The notes below the pieces were generated by a model. That model was not told the origin of the DNA, made no database searches, and worked only from the letters and a program-made list of their open reading frames with translations. From assembly GCF_000155735.2 (NCBI RefSeq), contig NC_020908.1, positions 5,021,501-5,085,500 on the forward strand: 64,000 bases of DNA, in the 5' to 3' direction. The position numbers and the translations under genes were made by a program. Below, piece by piece: positions 46,987-55,739 of this stretch (position 1 is the first letter of the stretch; each line of letters begins with the position of its first letter). Source of the DNA: Octadecabacter arcticus 238 (GTDB lineage: Bacteria > Pseudomonadota > Alphaproteobacteria > Rhodobacterales > Rhodobacteraceae).

Positions 46987-47121
46987 GGGTTCGTTCTCCT
47001 ACGCCCTCAAGTGTAAACTTTAGCCAGTCAATTGTCTCACGCTTATTGGCACGGAGGGTTCCTCAACCGGACTGGGCCTAAGGGAAGCTCGACCAGCAAG
47101 AGATTTGCGTAACAAAGCCTC

Positions 47122-47167
47122 TTGACACGACTCATTACTTATTTAATTACAGTAAAAAATAAATAAG
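47122..47167 (+). promoter_or_regulatory. Promoter and inverted-repeat operator upstream of the ROK regulator
   Basis: TTGACA at 47122-47127 and TAATTA at 47144-47149 (16-base spacer) form a plausible sigma70 promoter. A perfect 8-bp inverted repeat, CTTATTTA at 47138-47145 and TAAATAAG at 47160-47167, overlaps the -10 region and start site, 13 bases before the regulator's ATG. T-rich/A-rich half-sites of this type resemble those bound by ROK repressors such as NagC and Mlc, so this is a candidate autoregulatory operator. Confidence 0.55.
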
Positions 47168-47180
47168 ACTGGACCTCAAG

Positions 47181-48437
47181 ATGCCACCTAAGAGTCAAAA
47201 CGTGGACACGATGCGGAATTTCAATCGCGCCAACGTTATGAAACTCGTTCTGGAGTTTCCCGGTATCGACCGCAGTCGCCTTGCTGTCGATACCGGACTG
47301 ACCAACGCCACGATGACCCGTATCGTGCAGGAGCTTCTGGCATCAGGGCTCGTAAGCGAAACGACCGACAAAACGGTCAGTCAGGGCCGTGGACGCCCGC
47401 GGACCGGGTTGGAAATCAACGCAAAGGGCGGATACGTTCTTGGCCTGAGCATCCTCGCCCTTAATACCAGTGTCGTGCTCGCCGATCTTTCGGGTGCGAT
47501 GATTGGAAGTGTGTCGGTCGAGCCTGCGGATCTGAGCGATGCAAGACGAACCCTCGATGAGATTTGTGCGGCCGCTGAAAAAATGGTCTCCGACCATGGG
47601 GTAGAGCGCAATCAGGTTCTCGCCGCAGGTGTCGCGATTGCTGGCTATCTGGATGTTGAGGGTGGGACATGGTTGCATTCGCCCTATCTGCGCTGGCCGC
47701 CATTTGATGTGCGCAAAAGCCTCACGAACCGTCTGAACCTTCCGATCACCGTTGAAAACGTAAACCGTTGCATTGCTGTCGCCGAAACCCGCATCGGCTG
47801 CTGCGTGGGTATGACGGATGTGTTTCTGGTGCGTGCGGCCCTCGGATTGGGTGCCGCCTCGATCTCAAATGGCCAGGTCCTACGTGGTCACAACAACACT
47901 GCTGGGCAGATCGGGCATTTCCCCGAGGGTAGCGACGGTGTGATGTGTTCTTGTGGGAAATCTGATTGCATCACGATGGCGGCATCGGGTTGGGCCATTC
48001 TGGACCAGCTAGAGTTGCGAGATGCAGCAGGCGATGGGCTTGATTTGCTCGAAGATCAGGGGGCAAAGCTGCTTGCGGTTTTAGAGCAATCGCAAAGCGA
48101 TGTTAAAATTGCGCAAATCATCCGTCAGGCGGGGTCAGCCCTTGGCCGCCATTGCGTGACACTGCTGCGCGCCCTTGACCCTGAACGTATTGTGCTGGCG
48201 GGTCCTTTGGGGCGCAGTGCAATCTATGGTCAGGCGTTTCGGGACAGCTTGGTGCGAAATGGCATCTCCGCTGAGATCATCACTGCACATGACAAGTCTA
48301 TTTCTGCGTCCGCCATGGCAGCCTCTGCACTGAGCCTCGCCGAGAACGTCTACTCGCCGACTTTCGATGTTCAAAAAATGTTGACCCGCAAATCAGATGA
48401 TGCCCGCGCATCTGAAAAAACGGTGTTGGTTCTGTGA
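47181..48437 (+). CDS. ROK-family transcriptional regulator
   Basis: A 418-residue protein with an N-terminal winged helix-turn-helix (RANVMKLVLEFPGIDRSRLAVDTGLTNATMTRIVQELLASGLV, about 17-58) and a C-terminal ROK sugar-kinase-like fold. The ROK zinc motif appears as GHFPEGSDGVMCSCGKSDCI (His plus three Cys, about 248-267). This architecture is that of XylR/NagC-type repressors that respond to a sugar or sugar derivative. Catalytic kinase function is not indicated. Its stop overlaps the TRAP permease start (TGATG), so it is the first gene of the transport and sulfatase locus and probably its repressor. Confidence 0.9.
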   Translation: MPPKSQNVDTMRNFNRANVMKLVLEFPGIDRSRLAVDTGLTNATMTRIVQELLASGLVSETTDKTVSQGRGRPRTGLEINAKGGYVLGLSILALNTSVVLADLSGAMIGSVSVEPADLSDARRTLDEICAAAEKMVSDHGVERNQVLAAGVAIAGYLDVEGGTWLHSPYLRWPPFDVRKSLTNRLNLPITVENVNRCIAVAETRIGCCVGMTDVFLVRAALGLGAASISNGQVLRGHNNTAGQIGHFPEGSDGVMCSCGKSDCITMAASGWAILDQLELRDAAGDGLDLLEDQGAKLLAVLEQSQSDVKIAQIIRQAGSALGRHCVTLLRALDPERIVLAGPLGRSAIYGQAFRDSLVRNGISAEIITAHDKSISASAMAASALSLAENVYSPTFDVQKMLTRKSDDARASEKTVLVL

Positions 48438-50296
48438 TGGAAAATAGAGGGTCAAAGCACATGAAGATACTGCCTACATTTGCCATCGGAGTGAGTGTCG
48501 CGCTTGTTCTGTTCAGCCTGTATACAGCGGCATTTGGCGTCTTACCTGATGTGATGCAACGCGGCATTCACCTGTCGCTGGCGATGATCCTCGTTTACGT
48601 GCACGCGGCTTCTGCCTCCTACGAAAACGGCAATCGCCTGAGGGTGTTCGTTTTGCTGGGCCTTGCCATTCTTGGGCTATGTGCGGCGGGGTATCAGGTC
48701 GTGTTTTATGACGCTGTTGTGTCACGCTATGGTGCGATGACCGACGCTGAAATCGTCATCGCAACTGTTGCTGTTATTGTTTTGCTGGACGCGACGCGAC
48801 GCACGATAGGCTGGTCCATGGTGGTGCTGGCGTTGGTCTTTCTGGCCTATGCGTTCTGGGGGAACCTGCTTTGGAGCGATATCGCACATCGTGGGTATGA
48901 TTTGAAGCGAGTGTTGGCTCAGGTCTTTCTAGGGGCGGACGGAATTTTCGGGACACCGCTGGGCGTAAGTGCGACGTTCGTGGTCCTGATCGTCATTCTG
49001 GGTGCCTTGCTGGAAGCCACCGGCGCGTCAGGCGTATTAATGGATATAGCGGTTGCGATGACGGGTCGCTCACGCGGTGGTCCTGCCAAAGCGGCAGTCG
49101 TGGGCAGCAGTCTGATGGGTATGATTTCGGGCACGGCTGTTGCGAATGTTCTGACCACGGGCACCATATCAATCCCCCTGATGAAGCGCAGCGGATACAA
49201 AGCGCATGTGGCCGGCGCGATCGAAGCGGTTGCGTCAACAGGCGGGCAGTTGATGCCACCGATCATGGGGGCGGCGGCCTTCCTGATGGCCGATATCATC
49301 GAGACACCTTACACAGACATTGCCCGCGCCGCGATTATTCCTGCCGCCTTGTTCTATCTTGCGGTCTTTTCAGCGGTGCATCTTGAAGCAGTGAAATCCG
49401 GCCTGAAGCCGATGGACTCGTCCGAGATACCGTCAGCCAAGAAATCATTGATTGAAAGTGGCCATGTCTTGTTGGCGATCCCGGCCTTTGTCAGCTTTTT
49501 GATGGTCGGGTATTCGGTGATGTTCTCGTCGCTTTGGGCGATCTATGTTCTGGTCGCTTTGTCGTGCTTGCGCCGCGGCACATGGCTGACACCCCGCAAA
49601 CTGCTGTCCGTGTGCAAAGCGACGGGCGAGGCCGTATTGCCCGTCGCCATGGCGACAGCCACTGCGGGGATCATCATCGCGGTCGTGACGCTGACCGGCA
49701 TCGGCCTGAAATTCAGTTCTTTGATTGTCACGCTGTCGGGCGGTAGCCTGTTTTTAGCGCTGGTTCTGACAATGCTATCCTCGCTTATCCTTGGCATGGG
49801 GTTGCCAACAGCGGCGGCCTATATTTTGGTCGCGACACTGGCGGCGCCTGCACTTGTCAATCTGGGCGTTGATCTGCTGGCCGCTCATATGTTCGTCTTC
49901 TACTCCGCGATGTTGTCTGCGATCACGCCGCCCGTCGCACTGGCCGCTTTTGCAGCTGCCGCGATTTCGGGAGAGAACCCGATGCGGATCGCCGTGGTGT
50001 CTGTCAAGTTTGGCATCGTCGCCTTTGTCATTCCTTACTTCTTTGTCTTGGACATTCGACTGCTGGGGATTGGTGACTTTTCGACCCTGATCATACCTGT
50101 GGGCACAGCCGGCATTGGTGCAATGGCACTTGCTGGTGCTGCGCAGGGCTGGTTCGCGGGCGCACTTGGCTGGGTTCTGCGGATAGCACTTTTCGCGGGT
50201 GCGATGATGCTGATCTTTCCGGGAATGATCACCAATATCGCCGGTCTTGTGGCGCTTGCAGCGATCTATGCCTTTCAGAAATTCGCCAAGCCATGA
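48437..50296 (+). CDS. TRAP transporter, fused 4TM/12TM permease (TAXI type)
   Basis: A 619-residue inner-membrane protein with some 16 or more hydrophobic segments. The first about 130 residues correspond to the small DctQ-like domain. The large DctM-like domain has AVVGSSLMGMISGTAVANVLTTGTISIPLMKRSGYKAHVAGAIEAVASTGGQLMPPIMGAAAFLMAD, the signature of fused TRAP permeases that partner TAXI receptors, and later LGMGLPTAAAYILVATLAAPAL. It carries a solute with Na+ symport. It overlaps the ROK gene by one base, and its receptor gene follows 87 bases later. Confidence 0.92.
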   Translation: MENRGSKHMKILPTFAIGVSVALVLFSLYTAAFGVLPDVMQRGIHLSLAMILVYVHAASASYENGNRLRVFVLLGLAILGLCAAGYQVVFYDAVVSRYGAMTDAEIVIATVAVIVLLDATRRTIGWSMVVLALVFLAYAFWGNLLWSDIAHRGYDLKRVLAQVFLGADGIFGTPLGVSATFVVLIVILGALLEATGASGVLMDIAVAMTGRSRGGPAKAAVVGSSLMGMISGTAVANVLTTGTISIPLMKRSGYKAHVAGAIEAVASTGGQLMPPIMGAAAFLMADIIETPYTDIARAAIIPAALFYLAVFSAVHLEAVKSGLKPMDSSEIPSAKKSLIESGHVLLAIPAFVSFLMVGYSVMFSSLWAIYVLVALSCLRRGTWLTPRKLLSVCKATGEAVLPVAMATATAGIIIAVVTLTGIGLKFSSLIVTLSGGSLFLALVLTMLSSLILGMGLPTAAAYILVATLAAPALVNLGVDLLAAHMFVFYSAMLSAITPPVALAAFAAAAISGENPMRIAVVSVKFGIVAFVIPYFFVLDIRLLGIGDFSTLIIPVGTAGIGAMALAGAAQGWFAGALGWVLRIALFAGAMMLIFPGMITNIAGLVALAAIYAFQKFAKP

Positions 50297-50382
50297 CCAT
50301 CCGTCAATTCACCATCATAAGCGGCCGCCCAACTTTGAGTGGCCAACTAAGAAACCAACCAAATCAAACTAGGGAGACTACA

Positions 50383-51366
50383 ATGAAACTTTTGAAAATA
50401 CTCGCGCTATCGGCGCTTAGCCTCGGGGCTGTTGCTCCGGCGATGGCGCAGGATACCTTTGTATCCATTGGGTCAAATCCGGTCGGAAACGCGGCCTATC
50501 AATGGGCCGCCGGAATTGCTGATCTGATCAACCGAAATGTCGATGGCGTGCAGATGACCGCCGAGGGCACAAAGGGCTACGTTGCCAATGTGCGTCTGAT
50601 GTTGGACAGCCAGATTGAGGCCGGCTTTTCAAATTCAAAGCTCGCCTATGAGGCCTATCTGGGCGAGGGTGACTATGCAGACGTCGAGCCGGGACAAATC
50701 CTAAGCTGGATGTCAATTGCACCCATTGTTCAGCATGTGGTGGTGATGGAAGATTCCGACATCATGGATTTGTCTGATCTTGCGGGAAGGCGCGTTGGCA
50801 TTGGCCAACCCGGCGGCACATCCATGCTGGATGCCGAGATTCTGCTTGAGGCAATCGGCCTGACACCTGGCGAAGATTTCACTGATTTCCGCGTCAATCT
50901 TGGTCAGATGGAAACAATGCTGTCGGATGGTCAAATTGATGCCTTCATGTGGAACGGCTCCATTCCATTGCCACCAATCATCAAGCTGACTTCGCAAAAT
51001 GACATACGCATTTTGCCAATTCCAACTGACGTCTCAGATGCGATCCGCGCCCAATACCCTGCTTATTCTGAGGGTGATCTTCCGGCCAATACCTATGAAG
51101 ATCAGCCCGATGCCGTGCCGTCCTACCGTTTGGGCAACGTGCTGCTGATCCGTGCGGATGTGGACGAAGAGATCGTCTATCAGGCCACCAAAACTGTCAT
51201 GGAAAACCTCGATCATATGGCGACAGTGCATCCTGCATGGGGTCGTGTTTCTGCCGATAGCATCCTTGGCGGCTTCAATGCGCCCCTGCATCCCGGCGCG
51301 CTTCGTTATTACCGCGAAGCAGGTGTTCCGGGCATCGAAGAGTTCGTTACACGCACCGCAAACTAA
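50383..51366 (+). CDS. TAXI-family TRAP solute receptor
   Basis: A 327-residue periplasmic binding protein with a signal peptide (MKLLKILALSALSLGAVAPAMA, cleaved before QDTF). The TAXI family pattern is visible in VSIGSNPVGNAAYQWAAGIADLINR near the mature N-terminus, the middle region LSDLAGRRVGIGQPGGTSMLDAEILLEAIGL, and the C-terminal part LHPGALRYYREAGV. AGGGAG precedes ATG 50383. The ligand is unknown; gene context suggests a sulfated or sugar-acid-like compound. Confidence 0.92.
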   Translation: MKLLKILALSALSLGAVAPAMAQDTFVSIGSNPVGNAAYQWAAGIADLINRNVDGVQMTAEGTKGYVANVRLMLDSQIEAGFSNSKLAYEAYLGEGDYADVEPGQILSWMSIAPIVQHVVVMEDSDIMDLSDLAGRRVGIGQPGGTSMLDAEILLEAIGLTPGEDFTDFRVNLGQMETMLSDGQIDAFMWNGSIPLPPIIKLTSQNDIRILPIPTDVSDAIRAQYPAYSEGDLPANTYEDQPDAVPSYRLGNVLLIRADVDEEIVYQATKTVMENLDHMATVHPAWGRVSADSILGGFNAPLHPGALRYYREAGVPGIEEFVTRTAN

Positions 51367-51425
51367 GCGAATGGCCGCGCATCGATAGGTGCGCGGCGAC
51401 CTTTCCCCAATTGGATAACTGAGAC

Positions 51426-52934
51426 ATGAAAACGGTTTTCGTACTGCTCGATTCCCTGAACCGTAACGCGATGGAATGTTATGGATCGACTAGCGTTAAG
51501 ACCCCCAATTTTGCGCGGTTTGCAAAGCGTGCCGTGACCTTTGACAACCACTATGTCGGCAGTCTTCCGTGCATTCCCGCGCGCAGGGATTTGCACACGG
51601 GCCGGATCAATTTCCTGCATCGCAGCTGGGGCCCGCTGGAGCCGTTCGACGATTCATTCCCTGAGCTTTTGAAGCAAACGGGCACCTATTCCCACATCGC
51701 GACAGACCACCACCACTATTTTGCCGATGGAGGTGCGACCTATCATCAACGCTATTCGTCCTGGGATTTGGTTCGTGGACAGGCGATTGACCGTTGGAAA
51801 GCGCATGTGAACCCCGATCTGGACGGCTTGCGCGAGGATTATCATCCGCTTCAGCATCACCGCGCGAACTATATGATCAACCGGACCTATGTGGCGGATG
51901 AGGCCGATTATTGCGGCCCGCAAGTGTTTAAGCTGGGTCAAGAATTTCTGGCCCAAAACCACAAAGACGATGATTGGCTCTTGCAGCTTGAATGCTTTGA
52001 TCCGCACGAGCCGTTCCATGCGCCGCCGCGTTTCCGCGAGATGTATCCGACCAATTACGACGGCCCGATCCTTGACTGGCCCGTCTACAAACGTGTCACG
52101 GAAACGTCTGAAGAGATCGCAGAACTGCGTGCGAATTACGCCGCTTTGACTACGATGTGCGATGAGTATTTCGGCAAATTACTGGATTTCTTTGACGAAC
52201 ATGATCTGTGGAAAGACACCTGTCTGGTGCTGACCACGGACCATGGATTTCTGCTGGGCGAACATGATTGGTGGTCCAAGAACCGGATGCCCGTCTATGA
52301 TGAAATCGCGCGTATCCCATTGATGATCGCCCATCCCGATCACGCCGATCAGGGTGGCACGCGGCGCAAGGCCCTGACGCAGTCAACCGACATTATGCCA
52401 ACATTGCTCGACCTACACGACAAGGACATTCCGCAAGATGTCTTGGGCAAATCACTGCTGCCCTTACTGGACAACGATCATGATATCCGCGACGCGGCGA
52501 TCTTTGGTTATTTCGGGGCCGCCTGCAATGTCACCGACGGGCGCTATGTTTATCACCGCTACCCCGAGAAACTGACGGCTGAGGGCTTGTATGAATACAC
52601 CCTGATGCCAACCCGCATGACGACGCGATTTTCAATCAGTGAACTGGTTGGCGCGACGCTGGCGAACCCGTTTGATTTTTCCAAAGGCGTGCCGCTGCTG
52701 AAACTCAAGCCGCGAGCAAACGAAGCAGGGGAGACGATTGAAGTGCAGGGCATGGATTTCGCAGACACCCAGACCCGCCTGTATGATCTCCACAGCGATC
52801 CAGATCAGACAACGCCAATTGATAACCCGGAGGTCGAGGCATGGCTTGTCGCTGCCATGGTCCGCCTAATGGTTGAGGCCGATGCGCCGCAAGAACTGTT
52901 CACTCGTTTTGATCTACCACTCGAAGGGGCTTAA
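51426..52934 (+). CDS. Type I (formylglycine) sulfatase
   Basis: A 502-residue alkaline-phosphatase-superfamily sulfatase. The metal Asp9 is in FVLLDSLNR. The formylglycine motif C49-I-P-A-R53 (SLPCIPARRDLHTG) carries the Cys that must be oxidised for activity. The second metal site is in LVLTTDHGFLLGEHDWWSKN. No signal peptide is apparent, so it probably acts in the cytosol after uptake. It resembles N-sulfoglucosamine/arylsulfatase-like proteins rather than choline sulfatase. The substrate is unknown. No formylglycine-generating enzyme or anSME maturase gene is visible in the window, so maturation must come from elsewhere. Confidence 0.9.
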   Translation: MKTVFVLLDSLNRNAMECYGSTSVKTPNFARFAKRAVTFDNHYVGSLPCIPARRDLHTGRINFLHRSWGPLEPFDDSFPELLKQTGTYSHIATDHHHYFADGGATYHQRYSSWDLVRGQAIDRWKAHVNPDLDGLREDYHPLQHHRANYMINRTYVADEADYCGPQVFKLGQEFLAQNHKDDDWLLQLECFDPHEPFHAPPRFREMYPTNYDGPILDWPVYKRVTETSEEIAELRANYAALTTMCDEYFGKLLDFFDEHDLWKDTCLVLTTDHGFLLGEHDWWSKNRMPVYDEIARIPLMIAHPDHADQGGTRRKALTQSTDIMPTLLDLHDKDIPQDVLGKSLLPLLDNDHDIRDAAIFGYFGAACNVTDGRYVYHRYPEKLTAEGLYEYTLMPTRMTTRFSISELVGATLANPFDFSKGVPLLKLKPRANEAGETIEVQGMDFADTQTRLYDLHSDPDQTTPIDNPEVEAWLVAAMVRLMVEADAPQELFTRFDLPLEGA

Positions 52935-52944
52935 CATTCCTGAT

Positions 52945-54105
52945 TTGGTTTCGCCACAATTCTCAGATGTTGACCTGACATTCACCATCGCCAGCGCCGC
53001 TGCATTTGTGATGCGTGTGCCATGCCCCGTGCTTGTCCAGACGTCGTTTGGGACGATGTTTGATCGCCCTGCGGTATTCCTTGAACTGACCGATGACCAA
53101 GGTAACAAAGGATTGGGCGAAGTCTGGTGTAACTTCCCATCCTGCGGCGCAGAGCATCGTGCGCGTCTTTTGGAGACTGCGCTTTTTCCTGCCATTCTGG
53201 ATGTGGCTTTTGACAGCCCCAATATCTGTTTTACGCACCTTGAAAAGCAATTCGCGCGGCTTGCCATTCAAGCGGGTGAGCCGGGGCCGATCGCGCAGTG
53301 TATCGCGGGTGTTGATGTGGCGCTTTGGGATTTGGTGGCGCGGCGTGCAAACCTGCCGCTGTTCCGGCTTTTGGGCGGTACAAACGCGACCATTCCGACC
53401 TATGCCAGCGGGATAAACCCCGCCAACGCCGCCCAGACCGTTGCGCGTTGCCGCGCAGAGGGTCACCGCGCTTTCAAACTCAAAATCGGTTTTAACCGCG
53501 CAGCAGATTTGGAAAACATTGCACAGATCACAGCCGTCTTGGGGCCGGACGAGGCGTTTATGGTCGATGCCAATCAGGCATGGAGCGTGGATGAGGCGCG
53601 CGACATGTTACCACAATTAGCTGACTTTTCTTTGGGTTGGCTCGAAGAGCCGATCATGGCGGATCGACCCACCGAAGAATGGCTCTCGCTTGCACTGGCA
53701 TCCTCGGTTCCGCTCGCCGCAGGTGAAAATATGATCAACGCGCTGGACTTTGCGCAGGGAATTTCCAGACCTGCCCTCGACGTCATCCAACCTGATCTGT
53801 GCAAATGGGGTGGCATCAGCGGCGTCCTCCCCATCGCCAAAGACATTATTGCGGCGGGCAAACGCTATTGCCCGCATTATCTGGGCGGCGGCATCGGCCT
53901 TGCGGCGTCAGCACACTTGCTTGCGGCTGTGGGCGGTGATGGCCTGCTTGAAACTGATTCCAACGACAATCCCCTGCGCAACCAGTTGTTCGCACCACCT
54001 GTCGCGGGCGGACAAATGAAGTTGGCAGAGGCATCAGGCCTTGGCGTCGCTGACCAATTTACCAGCTTTCTGGCGTCAGACATCGCTAAAGGGGACATAA
54101 AATGA
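52945..54105 (+). CDS. Enolase-superfamily dehydratase/racemase (mandelate racemase family)
   Basis: A 386-residue member of the mandelate racemase/muconate lactonizing family. The N-terminal capping domain includes TSFGTMFDRPAVFLELTDDQGNKGLGEVWCNFP. In the barrel, KLKIGF holds the KxK catalytic lysine motif, VDANQAWSVDEA, WLEEPI and LAAGENM the three metal acids, and YCPHYLGGGIGLAAS a histidine. The start is uncertain: TTG 52945 avoids overlap with the sulfatase and keeps the conserved N-terminal strand. Its stop overlaps the GMC oxidoreductase start as ATGA. A related gene lies at the right end of the window. A sugar-acid dehydratase role is inferred. Confidence 0.85.
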   Translation: MVSPQFSDVDLTFTIASAAAFVMRVPCPVLVQTSFGTMFDRPAVFLELTDDQGNKGLGEVWCNFPSCGAEHRARLLETALFPAILDVAFDSPNICFTHLEKQFARLAIQAGEPGPIAQCIAGVDVALWDLVARRANLPLFRLLGGTNATIPTYASGINPANAAQTVARCRAEGHRAFKLKIGFNRAADLENIAQITAVLGPDEAFMVDANQAWSVDEARDMLPQLADFSLGWLEEPIMADRPTEEWLSLALASSVPLAAGENMINALDFAQGISRPALDVIQPDLCKWGGISGVLPIAKDIIAAGKRYCPHYLGGGIGLAASAHLLAAVGGDGLLETDSNDNPLRNQLFAPPVAGGQMKLAEASGLGVADQFTSFLASDIAKGDIK

Positions 54106-55739
54106 GCCTGCCAGAATATGACTACATCATCGTCAGATATGGCTCTGCGGGCTTTGTTGTCGCAAATCGGCTTTCCGCTGATCCCGACTGCAAGGTTTTG
54201 GTGCTAGAGGCTGGCGGCCAAGACCTCAATTTTTGGCTGAAACTGCCCATCGGCTATTTCAAAAGCATCTATGACTCGCGGTTTTCGCGCGTCTTTGACA
54301 CGGTTCCGTCCGAACGTGACGGGCATCGCGGTATTGTCTGGCTACGCGGGCGGGTTGTTGGGGGATATAGTTCGATCAACGGACTGATTTATATCCGCGT
54401 CCAGCACGAAGATTTTGAAGACTGGCAATCGCTTGGCGCTGAGGGCTGGTCATATGATGACGTGCTACCGCATTTTCGCGCACTAGAGCGGTTTGAGGGC
54501 GGCGAAGACAGATTTCATGGGCGCGACGGCGATCTAACTGTCTCAACTCTGCGCAATCAAAGTGCAGCCTGTCAGACTTGGATTGCAGCGGCACAGGAAT
54601 ACGGCCTGCCTGCTAATTCCAATTTCAATGGCGCAACAACCCACGGGGTCGGCGCCAATCACCTGAGCATAGGCAAACGGCTTCGCGCCAGTTCTGCCGT
54701 GGCGTTTCTGCGTCCGGTATTGAAATGGTCAAACCTGACACTGCTGACCAACACGCTGGTGACAAAGGTTGAGGTGGACGGCACGCGGGCGGCAGGGGTT
54801 AGCTGGACGTCAAACGGGCAGCCATTTGGCGCAAAGGCAAAGCGCGAGGTTATTTTATGCGCCGGTGCGCTGCAATCGCCGCAGATATTGAAGTTATCAG
54901 GTATCGGTCCCGCAGACGTGCTGAAAGAACAGGGCGTTCCGGTTGTGTTCGATGCACCAGAAGTCGGTGAGAGCCTACACGACCACTATCAAATCCGGTT
55001 GCTGTTAAAGCTGAACCAAAAAATTTCGCTTAATGACGATGTGCGCAACCCGATCAAACTGGCCCAGATGGGGCTGGACTGGATGCTGAAAGGCACAGGG
55101 CAGCTGACCGTTGGTGCGGGGCAAGTGGGCGGTGGTGCCTGCAACAAATACGCGAGCCCCGGCAGGCCGGACATTCAGTTCAATGTGATGCCTTTATCGG
55201 TGGATAAACCGGGCACGCCTTTGCATCGGTACTCGGGTTTCATGGCCTCATTCTGGCAATGTCACCCCGAAAGCCGCGGCAATGTTCATCTCCAATCGCC
55301 CGACCCATCGGCGCAGCCACGCATTGCGCCCAATTATCTGTCTACCGAACTCGACCGCAATGTCATGGTCGATGGCATCAAGGTGTTGCGCAGCATCCAC
55401 GCGCAACCAGCGTTTCGGCATCTCTGGGACAATGAGACCGTCATTGGCGAAGACCGTCAAAGCGACGCTGAAATCCTTGACGCTGTCCGCAATATGGGCG
55501 GTACGGTGTTTCATTCTGTCGGCAACTGTCGGATGGGAAGCGATAGCAGCGCCGTGCTTGACTCGCAATTCCGCGTGCGCGGGGTGCAAGGGCTGCGGGT
55601 GATCGACGCATCAGTCATGCCAAAGATCACGTCCGCAAACACCAATGCCGCCACGCTGATGGTCGGCGAAAAGGGGGCGGCGATGATCCTGAACGAAGTC
55701 CTGCAACGCAACGCGCAACGCGCAGAGGAGCGTCTGTAA
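54102..55739 (+). CDS. GMC-family oxidoreductase with altered FAD motif
   Basis: A 545-residue glucose-methanol-choline family protein, close in layout to choline dehydrogenase BetA. Normal features include VLVLEAGG (FAD ribose contact), EVILCAGALQSPQILKLSGIG, and the C-terminal FHSVGNCRMGSDSSAVLD and ITSANTNAATLMVGEKGA with the catalytic His and Asn. The N-terminal dinucleotide motif reads VRYGSAG (11-17) instead of VGAGSAG, with Arg12 replacing the first Gly of GxGxxG, and GGSSSING has become GGYSSING (87-94). The protein may bind FAD poorly or be inactive. It lies between the dehydratase and the choline-sulfatase-like gene with overlaps at both ends. Confidence 0.88.
   Translation: MSLPEYDYIIVRYGSAGFVVANRLSADPDCKVLVLEAGGQDLNFWLKLPIGYFKSIYDSRFSRVFDTVPSERDGHRGIVWLRGRVVGGYSSINGLIYIRVQHEDFEDWQSLGAEGWSYDDVLPHFRALERFEGGEDRFHGRDGDLTVSTLRNQSAACQTWIAAAQEYGLPANSNFNGATTHGVGANHLSIGKRLRASSAVAFLRPVLKWSNLTLLTNTLVTKVEVDGTRAAGVSWTSNGQPFGAKAKREVILCAGALQSPQILKLSGIGPADVLKEQGVPVVFDAPEVGESLHDHYQIRLLLKLNQKISLNDDVRNPIKLAQMGLDWMLKGTGQLTVGAGQVGGGACNKYASPGRPDIQFNVMPLSVDKPGTPLHRYSGFMASFWQCHPESRGNVHLQSPDPSAQPRIAPNYLSTELDRNVMVDGIKVLRSIHAQPAFRHLWDNETVIGEDRQSDAEILDAVRNMGGTVFHSVGNCRMGSDSSAVLDSQFRVRGVQGLRVIDASVMPKITSANTNAATLMVGEKGAAMILNEVLQRNAQRAEERL

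Larger units (their letters stand above)
46321..47058 (-). mobile_element. Truncated second copy of the IS3-family element, inverted
   Basis: The minus strand begins with the same terminal CCCTCCGTGCCAATAAGCG (complement of 47058 downwards) as the element at 26475 and is nearly identical to it through orfA and into orfB. It then stops at about 46321 in the orfB codons for DQVL. The rest of orfB and the right end are missing, where the IS481-like element begins. Its orientation is opposite to that of the 26-kb copy. Confidence 0.9.
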
